From positions 124,001 through 188,000 of the forward strand of contig NZ_JAKZAL010000003.1 in assembly GCF_022538115.1 (NCBI RefSeq): a stretch of 64,000 nucleotides of DNA. Direction: 5' to 3'. This DNA is from Cognataquiflexum rubidum (GTDB lineage: Bacteria; Bacteroidota; Bacteroidia; Cytophagales; Cyclobacteriaceae). Below the pieces are notes generated by a model that was given only the letters and a program-made list of their open reading frames with translations, was not told where the DNA came from and ran no database searches. Shown here piece after piece: positions 37,366 to 46,170 of the stretch (positions are counted from its first letter, which is position 1; every line of letters starts with the position of its first letter). The translations under genes and the position numbers were made by a program.

Positions 37366-37946
37366 CAGAAAGAGAAAAACTCCTTGCAGGCGAATTCTAT
37401 AATTCCCGGGATCCGGAATTGCTCGAAATGTACCACCAAGCCAAAGAGTTGTTAAAGCAATGGAGCGATGAATCTTCCCGGAATGGAGAGGAAAAATCCC
37501 GGATTCTTCAGAAGCTTTTGGGGAAAGTAGGTAAAGGTGTGTGGATAGAAGCTCCTTTCTACTGTGATTATGGCAAGAATATTACAATCGGTGAAAATAC
37601 CTTTATCAATGCCAATGCTGTTTTTTTGGATTGCAATAGGATTGACATCGGGAAAAATGTGCTGATTGGACCCAATGTACAGATTTATACGGCGACTCAT
37701 CCGATTTCTGCCTCAGACAGGATTAACCCAAACCCCGAATCCAATCAGGCCCCCTACAAAACCAAAGCACTTCCCGTAAGGATAGGAGACAATTGTTGGA
37801 TTGGTGGTAATACCGTAATTCTTCCGGGCATCACCATCGGAAACAATGTGACAGTGGCGGCTGGTTCTTTGGTCACCAAAGATATTCCTAACAAAAAGCT
37901 CGCAATGGGCAGTCCTGCACGGTTGGTACGTGATTTGGAGAGATAA
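37362..37946 (+). CDS. Maltose/galactoside-type sugar O-acetyltransferase
   Basis: 194 residues. An N-terminal helical Mac domain (MTEREKLLAGEFYNSRDPELL) precedes the left-handed beta-helix of hexapeptide repeats (ITIGENTFINANAVFLD; IGKNVLIGPNVQI). The catalytic histidine is H113 in YTATHPI. It transfers acetyl from acetyl-CoA to a sugar hydroxyl. Its ATG overlaps the cutC stop by four bases, so translation is coupled. In this operon it may acetylate a released sugar for disposal, as proposed for the Lac/Maa enzymes. Confidence 0.9.
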   Translation: MTEREKLLAGEFYNSRDPELLEMYHQAKELLKQWSDESSRNGEEKSRILQKLLGKVGKGVWIEAPFYCDYGKNITIGENTFINANAVFLDCNRIDIGKNVLIGPNVQIYTATHPISASDRINPNPESNQAPYKTKALPVRIGDNCWIGGNTVILPGITIGNNVTVAAGSLVTKDIPNKKLAMGSPARLVRDLER

Positions 37947-38112
37947 TGAGTGAAAGTATAATGTTTTTTCATTTTTGATTATATTTTAATATTGTTTTTT
38001 TAATATTATATAATTTAAAATAATATATTGAATTTGATTTTTTTATATCTATCTAATTTGTTTTAGATTTTTAATTTCTTAAATTATTAATCTCAAAATA
38101 ATCAAAATAGCT

Positions 38113-38571
38113 ATGGTAAAAAGTTTTCAAGGCGTGCGGGTGGTCGAACCCAAAAAAGCAGCAGCTCCGATATTGGTCAGTGACCATATGAGCACCAATT
38201 TGGTCACCTTCCGTCCTGAGGACTCGATAGATCACGTATTGGATATGCTTACCAAAAAGAAGATCTCCGGTGCGCCGGTTTTGGATGCCAATGGCAATCT
38301 CGCCGGTATCATATCCGAAGTAGACTGCCTGAAGGAAATCATCAAAGGTAAATATTCCAATACGCCTACTTTTCCGGGTACGGTTGGTGAACACATGACA
38401 AAAAATGTGATGACGCTTTCTCCTGACCTTTCTCTTTTTGACGCCGCTCAGAAGTTTTTGGACAACAAAATCAGAAGATTCCCTGTCATGAAGGAGGGGA
38501 AATTAGTCGGTCAGATCAGTTTGAGCGATGTCATCAGAGCCTTTCCCAAACTGAAATCCACGACTTGGTAG
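38113..38571 (+). CDS. CBS-domain pair protein
   Basis: 152 residues. Two CBS motifs form one Bateman module: the first around MSTNLVTFRPEDSIDHVLDM to GIISEVDCLKEI (about 26-78) and the second around MTKNVMTLSPDLSLFDAAQ to GQISLSDVIRAF (about 96-147). Such stand-alone modules sense adenine nucleotides and regulate partner proteins. No effector domain is attached and no partner gene is adjacent. The upstream 166 bases are extremely AT-rich. Confidence 0.92.
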   Translation: MVKSFQGVRVVEPKKAAAPILVSDHMSTNLVTFRPEDSIDHVLDMLTKKKISGAPVLDANGNLAGIISEVDCLKEIIKGKYSNTPTFPGTVGEHMTKNVMTLSPDLSLFDAAQKFLDNKIRRFPVMKEGKLVGQISLSDVIRAFPKLKSTTW

Positions 38572-38578
38572 TCCTAAC

Positions 38579-38611
38579 AAAAGCCTTGAATTGATTTTCA
38601 GGGCTTTTTTT
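38579..38611 (+). terminator. Rho-independent terminator of the CBS gene
   Basis: Arms 38579-38590 (AAAAGCCTTGAA) and 38597-38608 (TTCAGGGCTTTT), one mispaired-to-wobble position, followed by a T-run. Confidence 0.85.
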
Positions 38612-38638
38612 ATTTACATGCCTTTTTTACTTTGAGCC

Positions 38639-39448
38639 ATGAAAAAGTTTTACCTGTTCCTGCTTTTTGCGATGATTTCTGATTTCGCTGTATTTGCCCA
38701 AAGTGGCATTGTCAAAAAGGAAATCACCCTGATGACCTATAATATCTACCATGGTGAAGATCCATACAATCCCGGAACGGGTAATATCAGGGAAATCGCA
38801 GACCTGATCAACAACATCAAACCTGACCTTGTTGCCCTTCAGGAAGTGGACAGTATGACCAACAGGACAAAAAATTTCAATCGGGAAGGAAAAATGGATG
38901 TGGTACATGAATTGGGGAAATTGACAGGGATGACACCGTTTTTTGCCAAGGCAATTGACTTTTCAGAAGGGGGATATGGAGAAGGAATTCTGAGTAGACT
39001 TCCTGTCACTTTTCATGCCTATTCTTTGCCAATTCCAAACGGTGGGGAGGAAAGAAGTCTCGCTGTTGCTAGTGTAGATTTGGGAAATGGAAAAACAATC
39101 ACATTTGCCGCAACCCACTTATGCCATGAATTTGCTGAAAACAGGACTGCACAGGTAGTCGCCATCAAAAATATCCTTTCAGAATTCAAGGGTGCAAAGG
39201 TATTGACAGGGGATTTCAATTTCACTTCGGAGGAAACAGGGTATTCAATTCTTTCAGAAGATTTCTTAGATGTCGCATTGAAACATGGAAATCCTCAAAA
39301 CACCTATTCCTCCAAAGATCCAAAAATCAGGATCGATTACTTTTGGTTAGAAAAAGAAACGGATTGGGAAATTGTTTCCGTAGAGGTTTTGGATGTGGAA
39401 TATTCCGACCATAAACCGGTTTTGATTAAAGTTAGGTTACTGAATTAA
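38639..39448 (+). CDS. Exported endonuclease/exonuclease/phosphatase-family hydrolase
   Basis: 269 residues with a signal peptide (about 1-20, ending VFAQ). The EEP fold motifs are present: LMTYNIYHG with N35, VALQEVD with catalytic E69, TGDFNFT near 194 and SDHKPV near 257. Export argues for a phosphatase, sphingomyelinase-like or extracellular nuclease role rather than DNA repair. Preceded by a terminator, so it has its own transcript. Substrate unknown. Confidence 0.9.
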   Translation: MKKFYLFLLFAMISDFAVFAQSGIVKKEITLMTYNIYHGEDPYNPGTGNIREIADLINNIKPDLVALQEVDSMTNRTKNFNREGKMDVVHELGKLTGMTPFFAKAIDFSEGGYGEGILSRLPVTFHAYSLPIPNGGEERSLAVASVDLGNGKTITFAATHLCHEFAENRTAQVVAIKNILSEFKGAKVLTGDFNFTSEETGYSILSEDFLDVALKHGNPQNTYSSKDPKIRIDYFWLEKETDWEIVSVEVLDVEYSDHKPVLIKVRLLN

Positions 39449-39496
39449 GTTTTCAAATTGGATTTTCTCCAAATTTCTAACAGATGTTGCAATTGA

Positions 39497-39763
39497 TTAA
39501 AGATTCTTGATATTTTCGATATCGTTAATGACCTGTTCAAATTCAATTTCTGAAACAAGGACCTGGATTTTCTGAATTTCTTTTTCAAACTCAAATCGGG
39601 AAAGTCCTGAAATCTGAATTGCCTTACCCTTTGTTATTTTCTGGTCTTTATATAGAGAAACCGCAATCGCAAGTTGGAAATCCGATTTCAATTCCTCACT
39701 TGTTTTGTTCAATGCAATAAGAAGTTCAGAAGGGATTTCTACGGGGATGGTTATCGTTTTCAT
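39497..39763 (-). CDS. UPF0175 family small protein
   Basis: 88 residues. The pattern of an N-terminal IPVEIPSELL, a helix LKSDFQLAIAVSLYKDQKITKGKAIQISGLSR-like segment (about 29-53) and FEFEKEIQK matches UPF0175, whose members are often antitoxin-like and usually sit next to a PIN or DUF3368 toxin gene. No toxin gene is adjacent here, so it is an orphan. Not essential to its neighbours as far as the sequence shows. Confidence 0.78.
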   Translation of the reverse strand: MKTITIPVEIPSELLIALNKTSEELKSDFQLAIAVSLYKDQKITKGKAIQISGLSRFEFEKEIQKIQVLVSEIEFEQVINDIENIKNL

Positions 39764-39822
39764 TTCTAAATCTTTTGATTAAATATATGTAGTTTATCAG
39801 AAAATGCTCTAAAACTTATCGA

Positions 39823-40326
39823 TTACAAATCCTTCCTCCTTAATCTGAATTCCTCAATGCTTTTTTTGCCCTCATTGGTCATCGCCAATCTGATCATCAA
39901 TTCATCACCCGTGCGGTGAAAAGTAATCCCGCTGAAATAGGCTGTTTGGCCTTCGGATTTGATAAACTTAAAAATCGTCCAGTCTTCTTTTTCTTCCCAA
40001 GGGGTGAGGTCTCTGTTGAAATGCTTGATTTTAAGGGAAAGTTTGCCGTCTTCTTCCACCATGTTCATGTATTCAGAGAATATCAAGCTCCCATTCATCA
40101 TAAACCTAAATGTACCCACCATATTGTTGTCCCTTGGAGGCAACCAAAGTTCTTCGCAGTCTCCGCCCAAACCCGTTCCTGTCCAATATCCTGCGATCCA
40201 ATTTAGGTCTTGAATTGATCCGTTTCCTGAGGGCTGTTCCTGATCTAAGTATAAGACTTCTTGGGCATACCCCTTAATCGAAAAGAGAAAAACCAACAGA
40301 AGGGGAAGCAGTGATTTATTTGTCAT
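39823..40326 (-). CDS. Exported DUF6265-like lipocalin-type protein
   Basis: 167 residues with a signal peptide (cleavage near GYAQ, about residue 22). The mature part has WIAGYWTGTGLGGDCEELW followed by NNMVGTFRFMMNG and successive beta strands, which is the DUF6265 pattern, probably a small beta-barrel. Function unknown. Monocistronic, divergent from the DUF1080 gene. Confidence 0.75.
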   Translation of the reverse strand: MTNKSLLPLLLVFLFSIKGYAQEVLYLDQEQPSGNGSIQDLNWIAGYWTGTGLGGDCEELWLPPRDNNMVGTFRFMMNGSLIFSEYMNMVEEDGKLSLKIKHFNRDLTPWEEKEDWTIFKFIKSEGQTAYFSGITFHRTGDELMIRLAMTNEGKKSIEEFRLRRKDL

Positions 40327-40407
40327 GGTCTAAGGATTTTTTGTTCCAATCTATCAAATATTTCCCTATTTTCCAGTTCAGTTTGTGCTTCTAAATCCAA
40401 AAATACT

Positions 40408-41280
40408 ATGATCTATCAAAGACAAAATCCGGTTATTGCCGCTTTCATTCTTTTTTCATTGTTCTTTTTCCCAAGCTGCGGCACATCCCAAACAGAGGCT
40501 GAAAGTAAAGAAGAAGGAGAATGGGTACAGCTATTCAATGGAAAGGATTTAGATGATTGGACCATCAAAATAGCCAAGCATGAGCTCAACGAAAATTTTG
40601 TCAATACTTTCCGGGTGGAAGACAGTCTGATGAAAGTCAGGTATGATGGATACGAGGCCTTTGACCAGCAATATGGCCATATCTATTTCAATACGCCTTT
40701 TTCTTATTATTTGCTGAATGTGGAATACCGTTTTGTCGGTGAACAAGCAACAGGTGGTGAAGGATGGGCATTGAGGAATTCCGGAGCGATGCTACATTGC
40801 CAAGACCCCAAGACAATTCTGAAAGACCAGGATTTTCCGATTTCAATAGAAGGACAGTTTCTAGGCGGTGATGGTACCAATCCAAGGACCACGAGCAACC
40901 TTTGCACTCCAGGCACCCATGTCTATATGGATGGGGAGTTGTTTACGCCGCATTGTGTCAATTCTACATCCAAGACCTACCATGGCGAGCAATGGGTAAA
41001 AGCCCAGTTTTTGGTCTTAGGAGATTCTTTAGTATATCACATTTTGGAAGGGGATACCGTGGTAAAATACAGCAAACCTACAATTGGGGGAGGTAATGTC
41101 AATCCCTCGGATCCTGCTGTCAAGATTGACGGAACTCCTTTGACCTCAGGATTTATCGCCCTTCAAAGTGAAAGCCACCCAATCGATTTTCGAAAAGTGG
41201 AATTGTTTGACCTTGAAAGCTACAAGGGAAATAAAGAAAAACTGAAAAATGTCCTTGCTCGCTTGGCAAGGAAGGAATAG
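40408..41280 (+). CDS. DUF1080 / 3-keto-disaccharide hydrolase domain lipoprotein
   Basis: 290 residues. The leader ends FFPSCGTS, a lipobox giving a lipidated cysteine near residue 25. The DUF1080 beta-sandwich runs from WVQLFNGKDLDDW (about 39) to ESHPIDFRKVELFDL (about 260). Relatives include 3-keto-glycoside hydrolases and carbohydrate-binding concanavalin-like proteins. It probably works on sugars in the periplasm. Its own start is supported by the lipoprotein leader, and a perfect terminator follows. Confidence 0.88.
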   Translation: MIYQRQNPVIAAFILFSLFFFPSCGTSQTEAESKEEGEWVQLFNGKDLDDWTIKIAKHELNENFVNTFRVEDSLMKVRYDGYEAFDQQYGHIYFNTPFSYYLLNVEYRFVGEQATGGEGWALRNSGAMLHCQDPKTILKDQDFPISIEGQFLGGDGTNPRTTSNLCTPGTHVYMDGELFTPHCVNSTSKTYHGEQWVKAQFLVLGDSLVYHILEGDTVVKYSKPTIGGGNVNPSDPAVKIDGTPLTSGFIALQSESHPIDFRKVELFDLESYKGNKEKLKNVLARLARKE

Positions 41281-41300
41281 TCCCAAAGGAGTTTAGAAAA

Positions 41301-41332
41301 GCAAAAAGTCAGCGAATCCGCTGACTTTTTGC
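41301..41332. terminator. Bidirectional terminator after the DUF1080 gene
   Basis: Perfect 14-bp arms 41301-41314 (GCAAAAAGTCAGCG) and 41319-41332 with loop AATC. The inner A and T runs serve either strand; convergent with the dienelactone hydrolase gene. Confidence 0.88.
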
Positions 41333-41470
41333 TTAACAGGGAAATTTTGTTTGTCGCAATATTGATAGTAAAATGGTAAATCGAAAGAATTTTAGGCAGC
41401 AGAAAGTAATGTCCGCTACATCCGACATCCGTCATCGGTCAAAATTTCTCTTCATACCGAAATTTCAATC

Positions 41471-42358
41471 TTACTTCAGATTTTTCTTAAAGAAATCAAT
41501 AGTCCTTCCCCAAGCCAAATCGGCGGCAGCTTTGTCATATCTTGGAGTGGAATGGTTGTGAAAGCCATGGTTCACTCCCGGATACATGTGCATTTCATAT
41601 TTCTTTTTATTGGCTTTCAGCGCTTCTTCATAGGCCGGCCAACCTTCATTGACCCTTGTGTCCAATTCTGCAAAATGAATCTGAAGCGGGGCTTTGATGG
41701 TCGGAACATCCGCCGCTGTGGGTTGACCGCCATAGAAAGGAACAGCTGCTTTCAGGTCAGAAACCCTCACAGCCATCATGTTGGAAATCCAGCCTCCAAA
41801 GCAAAAACCGACTACCCCGACTTTTCCGGTGCAGAGGTCATGCTCCTTCAAAAATTCATACCCTGCAATAAAATCCTGTAACATCTCTTCTCTGTCACGC
41901 TTGGCCTGCATGGTCCGGCCTTCATCGTCTGTACCGGGATAGCCGCCAAACGGCGTCAAGGCATCCGGGGCAAAAGCAATAAAGCCATCCAAAGCTGCCT
42001 GATGGGCAGTATCTTCTATGTACGGATTCAATCCTCTGTTTTCGTGGACCACGATGACACCCGGGAGTTTCCCCTTTTTGTCAGCAGGTCTTGTCAGCAG
42101 ACCTTTCATTTTGCCGGCACCTTTCGGAGAATCATACTCCACATATTCTGATATCAGGCGTGGGTCATCTTGGGTAAATCTCTTGGCTTCAGCATAATTG
42201 GGTAATAAAAATCCCAAAATCGCTGATACTGTCAGGCCTCCCACGGCAAATACCGAAAGGCGGTTTACAAATTCTCTTCTGTCGATTTTACCATGTACAT
42301 AGTAGTCATACATGTCAAAAATTTCTTGGCTTAAATCTTCTTTTTTGATTGGTTCCAT
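41471..42358 (-). CDS. Exported dienelactone hydrolase family protein
   Basis: 295 residues. An N-terminal segment with [15 protein letters not shown] and a hydrophobic stretch (about 27-56) looks like a Tat-type signal or anchor. The alpha/beta-hydrolase core has nucleophile C186 in GFCFGG, D233 in ELDTRV and H264 in NHGFHN, the Cys-Asp-His triad of dienelactone hydrolases. It should hydrolyse an ester or lactone outside the cytoplasm; the physiological substrate is unknown. Ends convergently with the DUF1080 gene. Confidence 0.9.
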   Translation of the reverse strand: MEPIKKEDLSQEIFDMYDYYVHGKIDRREFVNRLSVFAVGGLTVSAILGFLLPNYAEAKRFTQDDPRLISEYVEYDSPKGAGKMKGLLTRPADKKGKLPGVIVVHENRGLNPYIEDTAHQAALDGFIAFAPDALTPFGGYPGTDDEGRTMQAKRDREEMLQDFIAGYEFLKEHDLCTGKVGVVGFCFGGWISNMMAVRVSDLKAAVPFYGGQPTAADVPTIKAPLQIHFAELDTRVNEGWPAYEEALKANKKKYEMHMYPGVNHGFHNHSTPRYDKAAADLAWGRTIDFFKKNLK

Positions 42359-42510
42359 ATATTTGGATTTTGAATTGGGTTAAAGTAAGGATTAAAATAT
42401 CACCATAAGTTAGACATAAACTTGGTAACCCTTAGAACTTTGAGGAGGAGAAAAGTTTAAACCGCTCGTGTAATTACATAGAATTATTTAATTCTTGGAA
42501 CAAAATAACA

Positions 42511-42566
42511 GGCGGAGGGCGAGGCTTCTTGCAGTTTCACTGACTGCATTGGCCTTGCCCTCCGCC
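42511..42566. repeat. Large nested hairpin, REP-like
   Basis: Arms 42511-42525 (GGCGGAGGGCGAGGC) and 42552-42566 pair with one G-T, and inside the loop a second 6-bp stem forms (42530-42535 with 42543-42548, TGCAGT/ACTGCA). It lies just downstream of the GIN-domain gene on the minus strand and is far more GC-rich than its surroundings. Confidence 0.7.
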
Positions 42567-42592
42567 GGGAAGTATTGTGGTTTTGGTAGAAT

Positions 42593-43528
42593 TTATTGGT
42601 TCACAATAGAGATATTTCCAGAGGTGATATTGCCCCGGATTTCAGTGCTTGCACCGTTATCAATATTTAGGTTTCTGCCACCTTTGGAATTTCCGACAGT
42701 GATGTTTCCGGAAGTGGCGTTCAGGTTGAAATTGAACTCCCGTAGATTGGAAGGGGTTTGGATTTTAAAATTCCCGGATGTTCCGCTGAATCGGGTTTCA
42801 GTTCCCAATCCTGCATTGGTGGCAGAGACATTCCCGGAAGTCACTTTCAAATCTCCCAACTCAGATACATTTTCCAATTTTGCATTGCCTGAACTCAGAC
42901 TCACATTGACGATGCCTTGGACACCCACCACGCTGATTCCACCGCTTCCTGAGGAATAATTGATGTTTCCGTTGATGTCCTGCATGTCGGCCGATCCTGA
43001 TCCGACCTGACCCTTGACATTGCCTTGGATTCCATACATTTTGATGGATCCCGAACCCGCATTTGCAGAAACATCACCCCGGATATCTTTAGCCGACACA
43101 CTTCCGGAGCCAACAGCCAAGTTGGTGGTTTCAGAAGAGACATTTTCTACATAGACTGAACCTGACCCGCCCTTCATATCCAGACTCATACCTACAGGTC
43201 CTTTGATTTTGATATGGCCTTTGGTTTTGTTGTTCCAGTTATTGTTGTTGCTGACTTTGTGCGAGATTTTCAAAACATCCCCTAGTGTAACAAAAACGAT
43301 GTCCTGATCGGCATTCGTTGATTCTAAAAATGCATTTACGGAAACATCGGTTTGGGAGCCTCCGATGTATTCCACTTCTAACTGACCTCCCGAAACCTCA
43401 ATTTTATTGATTCCGGAAAAGGATTTGGTGACATCGACGAGAGTTTTGACCTGTGCAAAAACCGGAGAAACAGCTGCCATAGAAAAGAAAAAAAGCAGCA
43501 GGGTTGATAATTTTAAGTTTGTTTTCAT
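42593..43528 (-). CDS. Secreted GIN/DUF4097 adhesin-like beta-helix protein
   Basis: About 311 residues from the ATG at 43528 (MKTNLKLSTLL); an upstream frame to 43558 overlaps the next gene. Signal peptide ends near PVFAQ. The rest is a series of short strands with the repeated motif GSGS or SSGN/TSGN (for example GSGSVSAKDIRGDV, GSGSIKMYGI), a right-handed beta-helix pattern of the DUF2807/DUF4097 head-GIN type. Function unknown, perhaps surface adhesion. Last gene of the sigma-factor operon. Confidence 0.88.
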   Translation of the reverse strand: MKTNLKLSTLLLFFFSMAAVSPVFAQVKTLVDVTKSFSGINKIEVSGGQLEVEYIGGSQTDVSVNAFLESTNADQDIVFVTLGDVLKISHKVSNNNNWNNKTKGHIKIKGPVGMSLDMKGGSGSVYVENVSSETTNLAVGSGSVSAKDIRGDVSANAGSGSIKMYGIQGNVKGQVGSGSADMQDINGNINYSSGSGGISVVGVQGIVNVSLSSGNAKLENVSELGDLKVTSGNVSATNAGLGTETRFSGTSGNFKIQTPSNLREFNFNLNATSGNITVGNSKGGRNLNIDNGASTEIRGNITSGNISIVNQ

Positions 43529-43541
43529 AGTAGGTTTGTTT

Positions 43542-44339
43542 TTAAAGGATAAAGCCAAAGCTCAAAGCATTCAGCTTCGGTCCTTTGTTTTCTTGGAAAG
43601 TTTCGTTTAAATCATAATTGAAATAGAGGGTTACATCTGCCACACAAATCTCAGCCCTCAAGCCATATCGGAAATTGCTGGCAAACATATTGCCCATCTG
43701 AAATTCTTTGATTTTGTTGCCTTGCGGATCACGGTAGACAAATTTACCTCTACCTCCAAGCCTATAACCTGCATAAGGACCCACACCGAAGCTAAAGTTG
43801 CCGTTGCTTGTCTTCACTGTCGGCACAACGGTAATGTTGGCATAGGAGGCCGAAATTTTGGATTTGGTACCTGCACCGGATGGATGCTCGACAAAAACCA
43901 AACCCTCATCTCCTCTCAAAGCCTGCAGGTTTCGGTCTTCAAATTTGAAATTGTACCAGCTGACGCCAATGGTGGATTTCAGGTTGAAGTTTTTACTTGG
44001 CTTATAGGTGTAATGGTAATTGATCGCAGGATTCCAGCTGCCCCAAGGTTTGACCACAGGAGCGGAATCATCCCCAATCCAGGTATTGATACCGATGTCA
44101 AAGGTTAGGCCGTTGCTTGATTTGTTACTTTTGGAATAGTATTCTTTATACTCGTCATCTTTGGAAATGAATTCCCAGGTATTGGTGCCATCTGCATTTT
44201 TGTAAACAATGACATCGGTATTGAAAAGTGTAAAGTTGGTGGTTTTTAGGGATTCTTGCTTGGCCGAGTCTGCTTCCTGGGCAAAGCCCAGAGAAGTCAG
44301 AAACAGCAATGGAATCAAAATCAGTGTGGTCGTTTTCAT
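43542..44339 (-). CDS. Outer membrane beta-barrel protein, paralogue A
   Basis: About 265 residues from the ATG at 44339 (MKTTTLILIPLLF). Signal peptide to about residue 20 (GFAQ). Amphipathic strands, many aromatic residues and a hydrophobic ending LSFGFIL suggest an 8-strand or similar outer membrane barrel. The GPYAGYRLGGRGKFVYRDPQ and ASNFRYGLRAE segments are shared with the gene upstream (44364-45389), so the two are tandem paralogues. No named family recognised. Third of five products in the operon order after the anti-sigma-like protein. Confidence 0.8.
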   Translation of the reverse strand: MKTTTLILIPLLFLTSLGFAQEADSAKQESLKTTNFTLFNTDVIVYKNADGTNTWEFISKDDEYKEYYSKSNKSSNGLTFDIGINTWIGDDSAPVVKPWGSWNPAINYHYTYKPSKNFNLKSTIGVSWYNFKFEDRNLQALRGDEGLVFVEHPSGAGTKSKISASYANITVVPTVKTSNGNFSFGVGPYAGYRLGGRGKFVYRDPQGNKIKEFQMGNMFASNFRYGLRAEICVADVTLYFNYDLNETFQENKGPKLNALSFGFIL

Positions 44340-44363
44340 TGGCTTAGTATTCAAAAAAGGGAC

Positions 44364-45389
44364 TTAGAAAATAATACCGAAGGAAATTGGATTCAGTTCA
44401 GGTCCTTTGCCGTCTTGGAACAGCTGGTTGAAATCGTAGGTAGTAAAGAAATTGACCCTACCGAATCCTACCTCACCACGGATTCCGTAGCGGAAGTTGT
44501 TTAAGAAGATACCTGTATTCAGGTGTTCTTTTCTCCTGTTACCACCTTCTAGAGGTCGGTAGACATATTTGCTGGTGCCACCCAATCGGTAGCCTGCGTA
44601 TGGGCCCAAGGCTATTCTCATCCCTTTTCTTCCTTGGTCATTCATCCTGCCGAAGTCTAATTTGAAGAGACCCATCGTGGTGAGGTAAGAGGCAGAGATT
44701 TTACTTTTGAATCCAGCCACATCATTCCTTTGGACAAATTCAATGCCTTCGTCTCCTCTGACAGCCTGAAAGTCCCTGTTTTCAAATTTGAAATTATACC
44801 ATTGGACGCCCATGCCGAGGTCAAAGCGGAAGCCTTTGCTGATTCTTTGACTGGCAAAGAAGTTGAGGCCTACATTCCAGCTTCCCCAGCCACGGACTGC
44901 ATAAGGTTGTGTGGTTTTGGGGAATTGTCCATTGTTGTCCAGGTAATTGTTGAGGCCAAGGTCCACTGCAAAATAGGTCCTAAATGGTGGATCACTTTTT
45001 TTCTTCACCCCAGTTTCAATTTTGACTTTGGTATTGGGACTTGTTTCATCTACCAATATCCTAATGCCGGCGACAGATACTTCGGTTTTGTTCCAGTCTT
45101 CAGTCACTTTGACGATTTCCCGTGTTCCTTTTTGACCTGAAACTTCCACGACGACAAGTTCTCCTGTCTTTTCATCGATTTTAAGATCAAGTTCGGAGAT
45201 GATCTGGTTGATGTTCATTTTTTTGAGCCTTTCAAAATCCTCTTTGTTATCAATGACAAGGACGATTTTTCCCGAGGTTCCAAACTCCACGATAATGGTG
45301 TCTTTCGGAGCCAAAAACTCTCTTTCCGTACTCCCGAAGGCAAACTGCACCAGTCCGAGGAAGCAAAATAATAGCAGGTATTTTTTCAT
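44364..45389 (-). CDS. Outer membrane beta-barrel protein, paralogue B, with N-terminal extension
   Basis: 341 residues. Signal peptide to about residue 19. The first 115 residues form a separate soluble region with KDTIIVEFGTSGKIVLVID and an ELDLKIDEKTGELVVVEV segment, not seen in the paralogue downstream. The rest is barrel-like and aligns with it at GDEGIEFVQR, KSKISASYLT, GPYAGYRLGG and FRYGIRGE, ending FGIIF. The final phenylalanine fits outer-membrane insertion. Function unknown; the extension may contact the anti-sigma-like protein, which is only a guess. Confidence 0.82.
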   Translation of the reverse strand: MKKYLLLFCFLGLVQFAFGSTEREFLAPKDTIIVEFGTSGKIVLVIDNKEDFERLKKMNINQIISELDLKIDEKTGELVVVEVSGQKGTREIVKVTEDWNKTEVSVAGIRILVDETSPNTKVKIETGVKKKSDPPFRTYFAVDLGLNNYLDNNGQFPKTTQPYAVRGWGSWNVGLNFFASQRISKGFRFDLGMGVQWYNFKFENRDFQAVRGDEGIEFVQRNDVAGFKSKISASYLTTMGLFKLDFGRMNDQGRKGMRIALGPYAGYRLGGTSKYVYRPLEGGNRRKEHLNTGIFLNNFRYGIRGEVGFGRVNFFTTYDFNQLFQDGKGPELNPISFGIIF

Positions 45390-45417
45390 GATGGTCTATG
45401 TTTTCAATTTTGGTGGG

Positions 45418-46170
45418 TTACTTTCTTTCTTTTTTGGGGGTATTGTTGCTTACAAATAGGTTGTCTTTTGCATCCTGCAGGTCTGCAAAACCCTGTTCTA
45501 CTTTGCTGAGCAATCCTCCGATTTTATCTACTTTATTTTCAATTCCGGCAATGAATCCCTGATTTTCAGGTTTTTCTGTGATTCCGTTGGACTTGATGGT
45601 AATCTTATAGGTCATCACTTCCTCTTCTTCTTCGATGTTGTTTTGGGCAATGGCTTCATTGACATCAAGGTCAGGAATGATGATTTCCGGCGTATCAAAT
45701 GTGGCTTCATCTATCCTTTCCTCAGGTTGTGTCACTTCAGCCAGCAATTCCTTTTGTTTTTCTGTATTGATTGGTTTTGAAACGGTTGCTTTTTTCAGAG
45801 GAGTCTGCGCAGGTTTTGCTTCTTGTTTGGTTTGCTCTTCAGGCACCATTGTAGATTCTTCCAAAGATTTTGATGGTGCAGCTTCCGTTTCCTCTGTGAT
45901 TTCAGAATTGGAATCGTTCTTTTCGGTAGTTACCTCTGCTGTCATCGGCATGTTGGCTTCGGTTTCACGGTTGAACTGCCAAACTACATACCCTACTGTG
46001 AGGAAAAGCAACAAGGTGGCTGCGATGCCCATCAAAGGAAACCAGATCCCTTTATCTTTTTTTGGCAACTGACTTTCAAGCTTTTCCCAAGCGAGTTGGG
46101 ATGGTTTTTCTTCATGTTTGACCAGCCTTTCTTTGAAGTACTGGTCGAAGTTTTTATCTGTATTAGCCAT
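45418..46170 (-). CDS. Membrane-anchored anti-sigma-like protein
   Basis: 250 residues. A 40-residue N-terminal cytoplasmic part (FDQYFKERLVKHEEKPSQ, then AWEKLESQLP) is followed by one membrane helix (42-66) and a long acidic, Glu/Thr/Pro-rich periplasmic region with a C-terminal coiled-coil-like segment. There is no zinc-binding anti-sigma motif, but short helical N-termini of this sort are common in Bacteroidota anti-sigma proteins. Its start overlaps the sigma-factor gene by eight bases, and it leads into two outer membrane genes. The anti-sigma role is inferred from position and topology. Confidence 0.65.
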   Translation of the reverse strand: MANTDKNFDQYFKERLVKHEEKPSQLAWEKLESQLPKKDKGIWFPLMGIAATLLLFLTVGYVVWQFNRETEANMPMTAEVTTEKNDSNSEITEETEAAPSKSLEESTMVPEEQTKQEAKPAQTPLKKATVSKPINTEKQKELLAEVTQPEERIDEATFDTPEIIIPDLDVNEAIAQNNIEEEEEVMTYKITIKSNGITEKPENQGFIAGIENKVDKIGGLLSKVEQGFADLQDAKDNLFVSNNTPKKERK

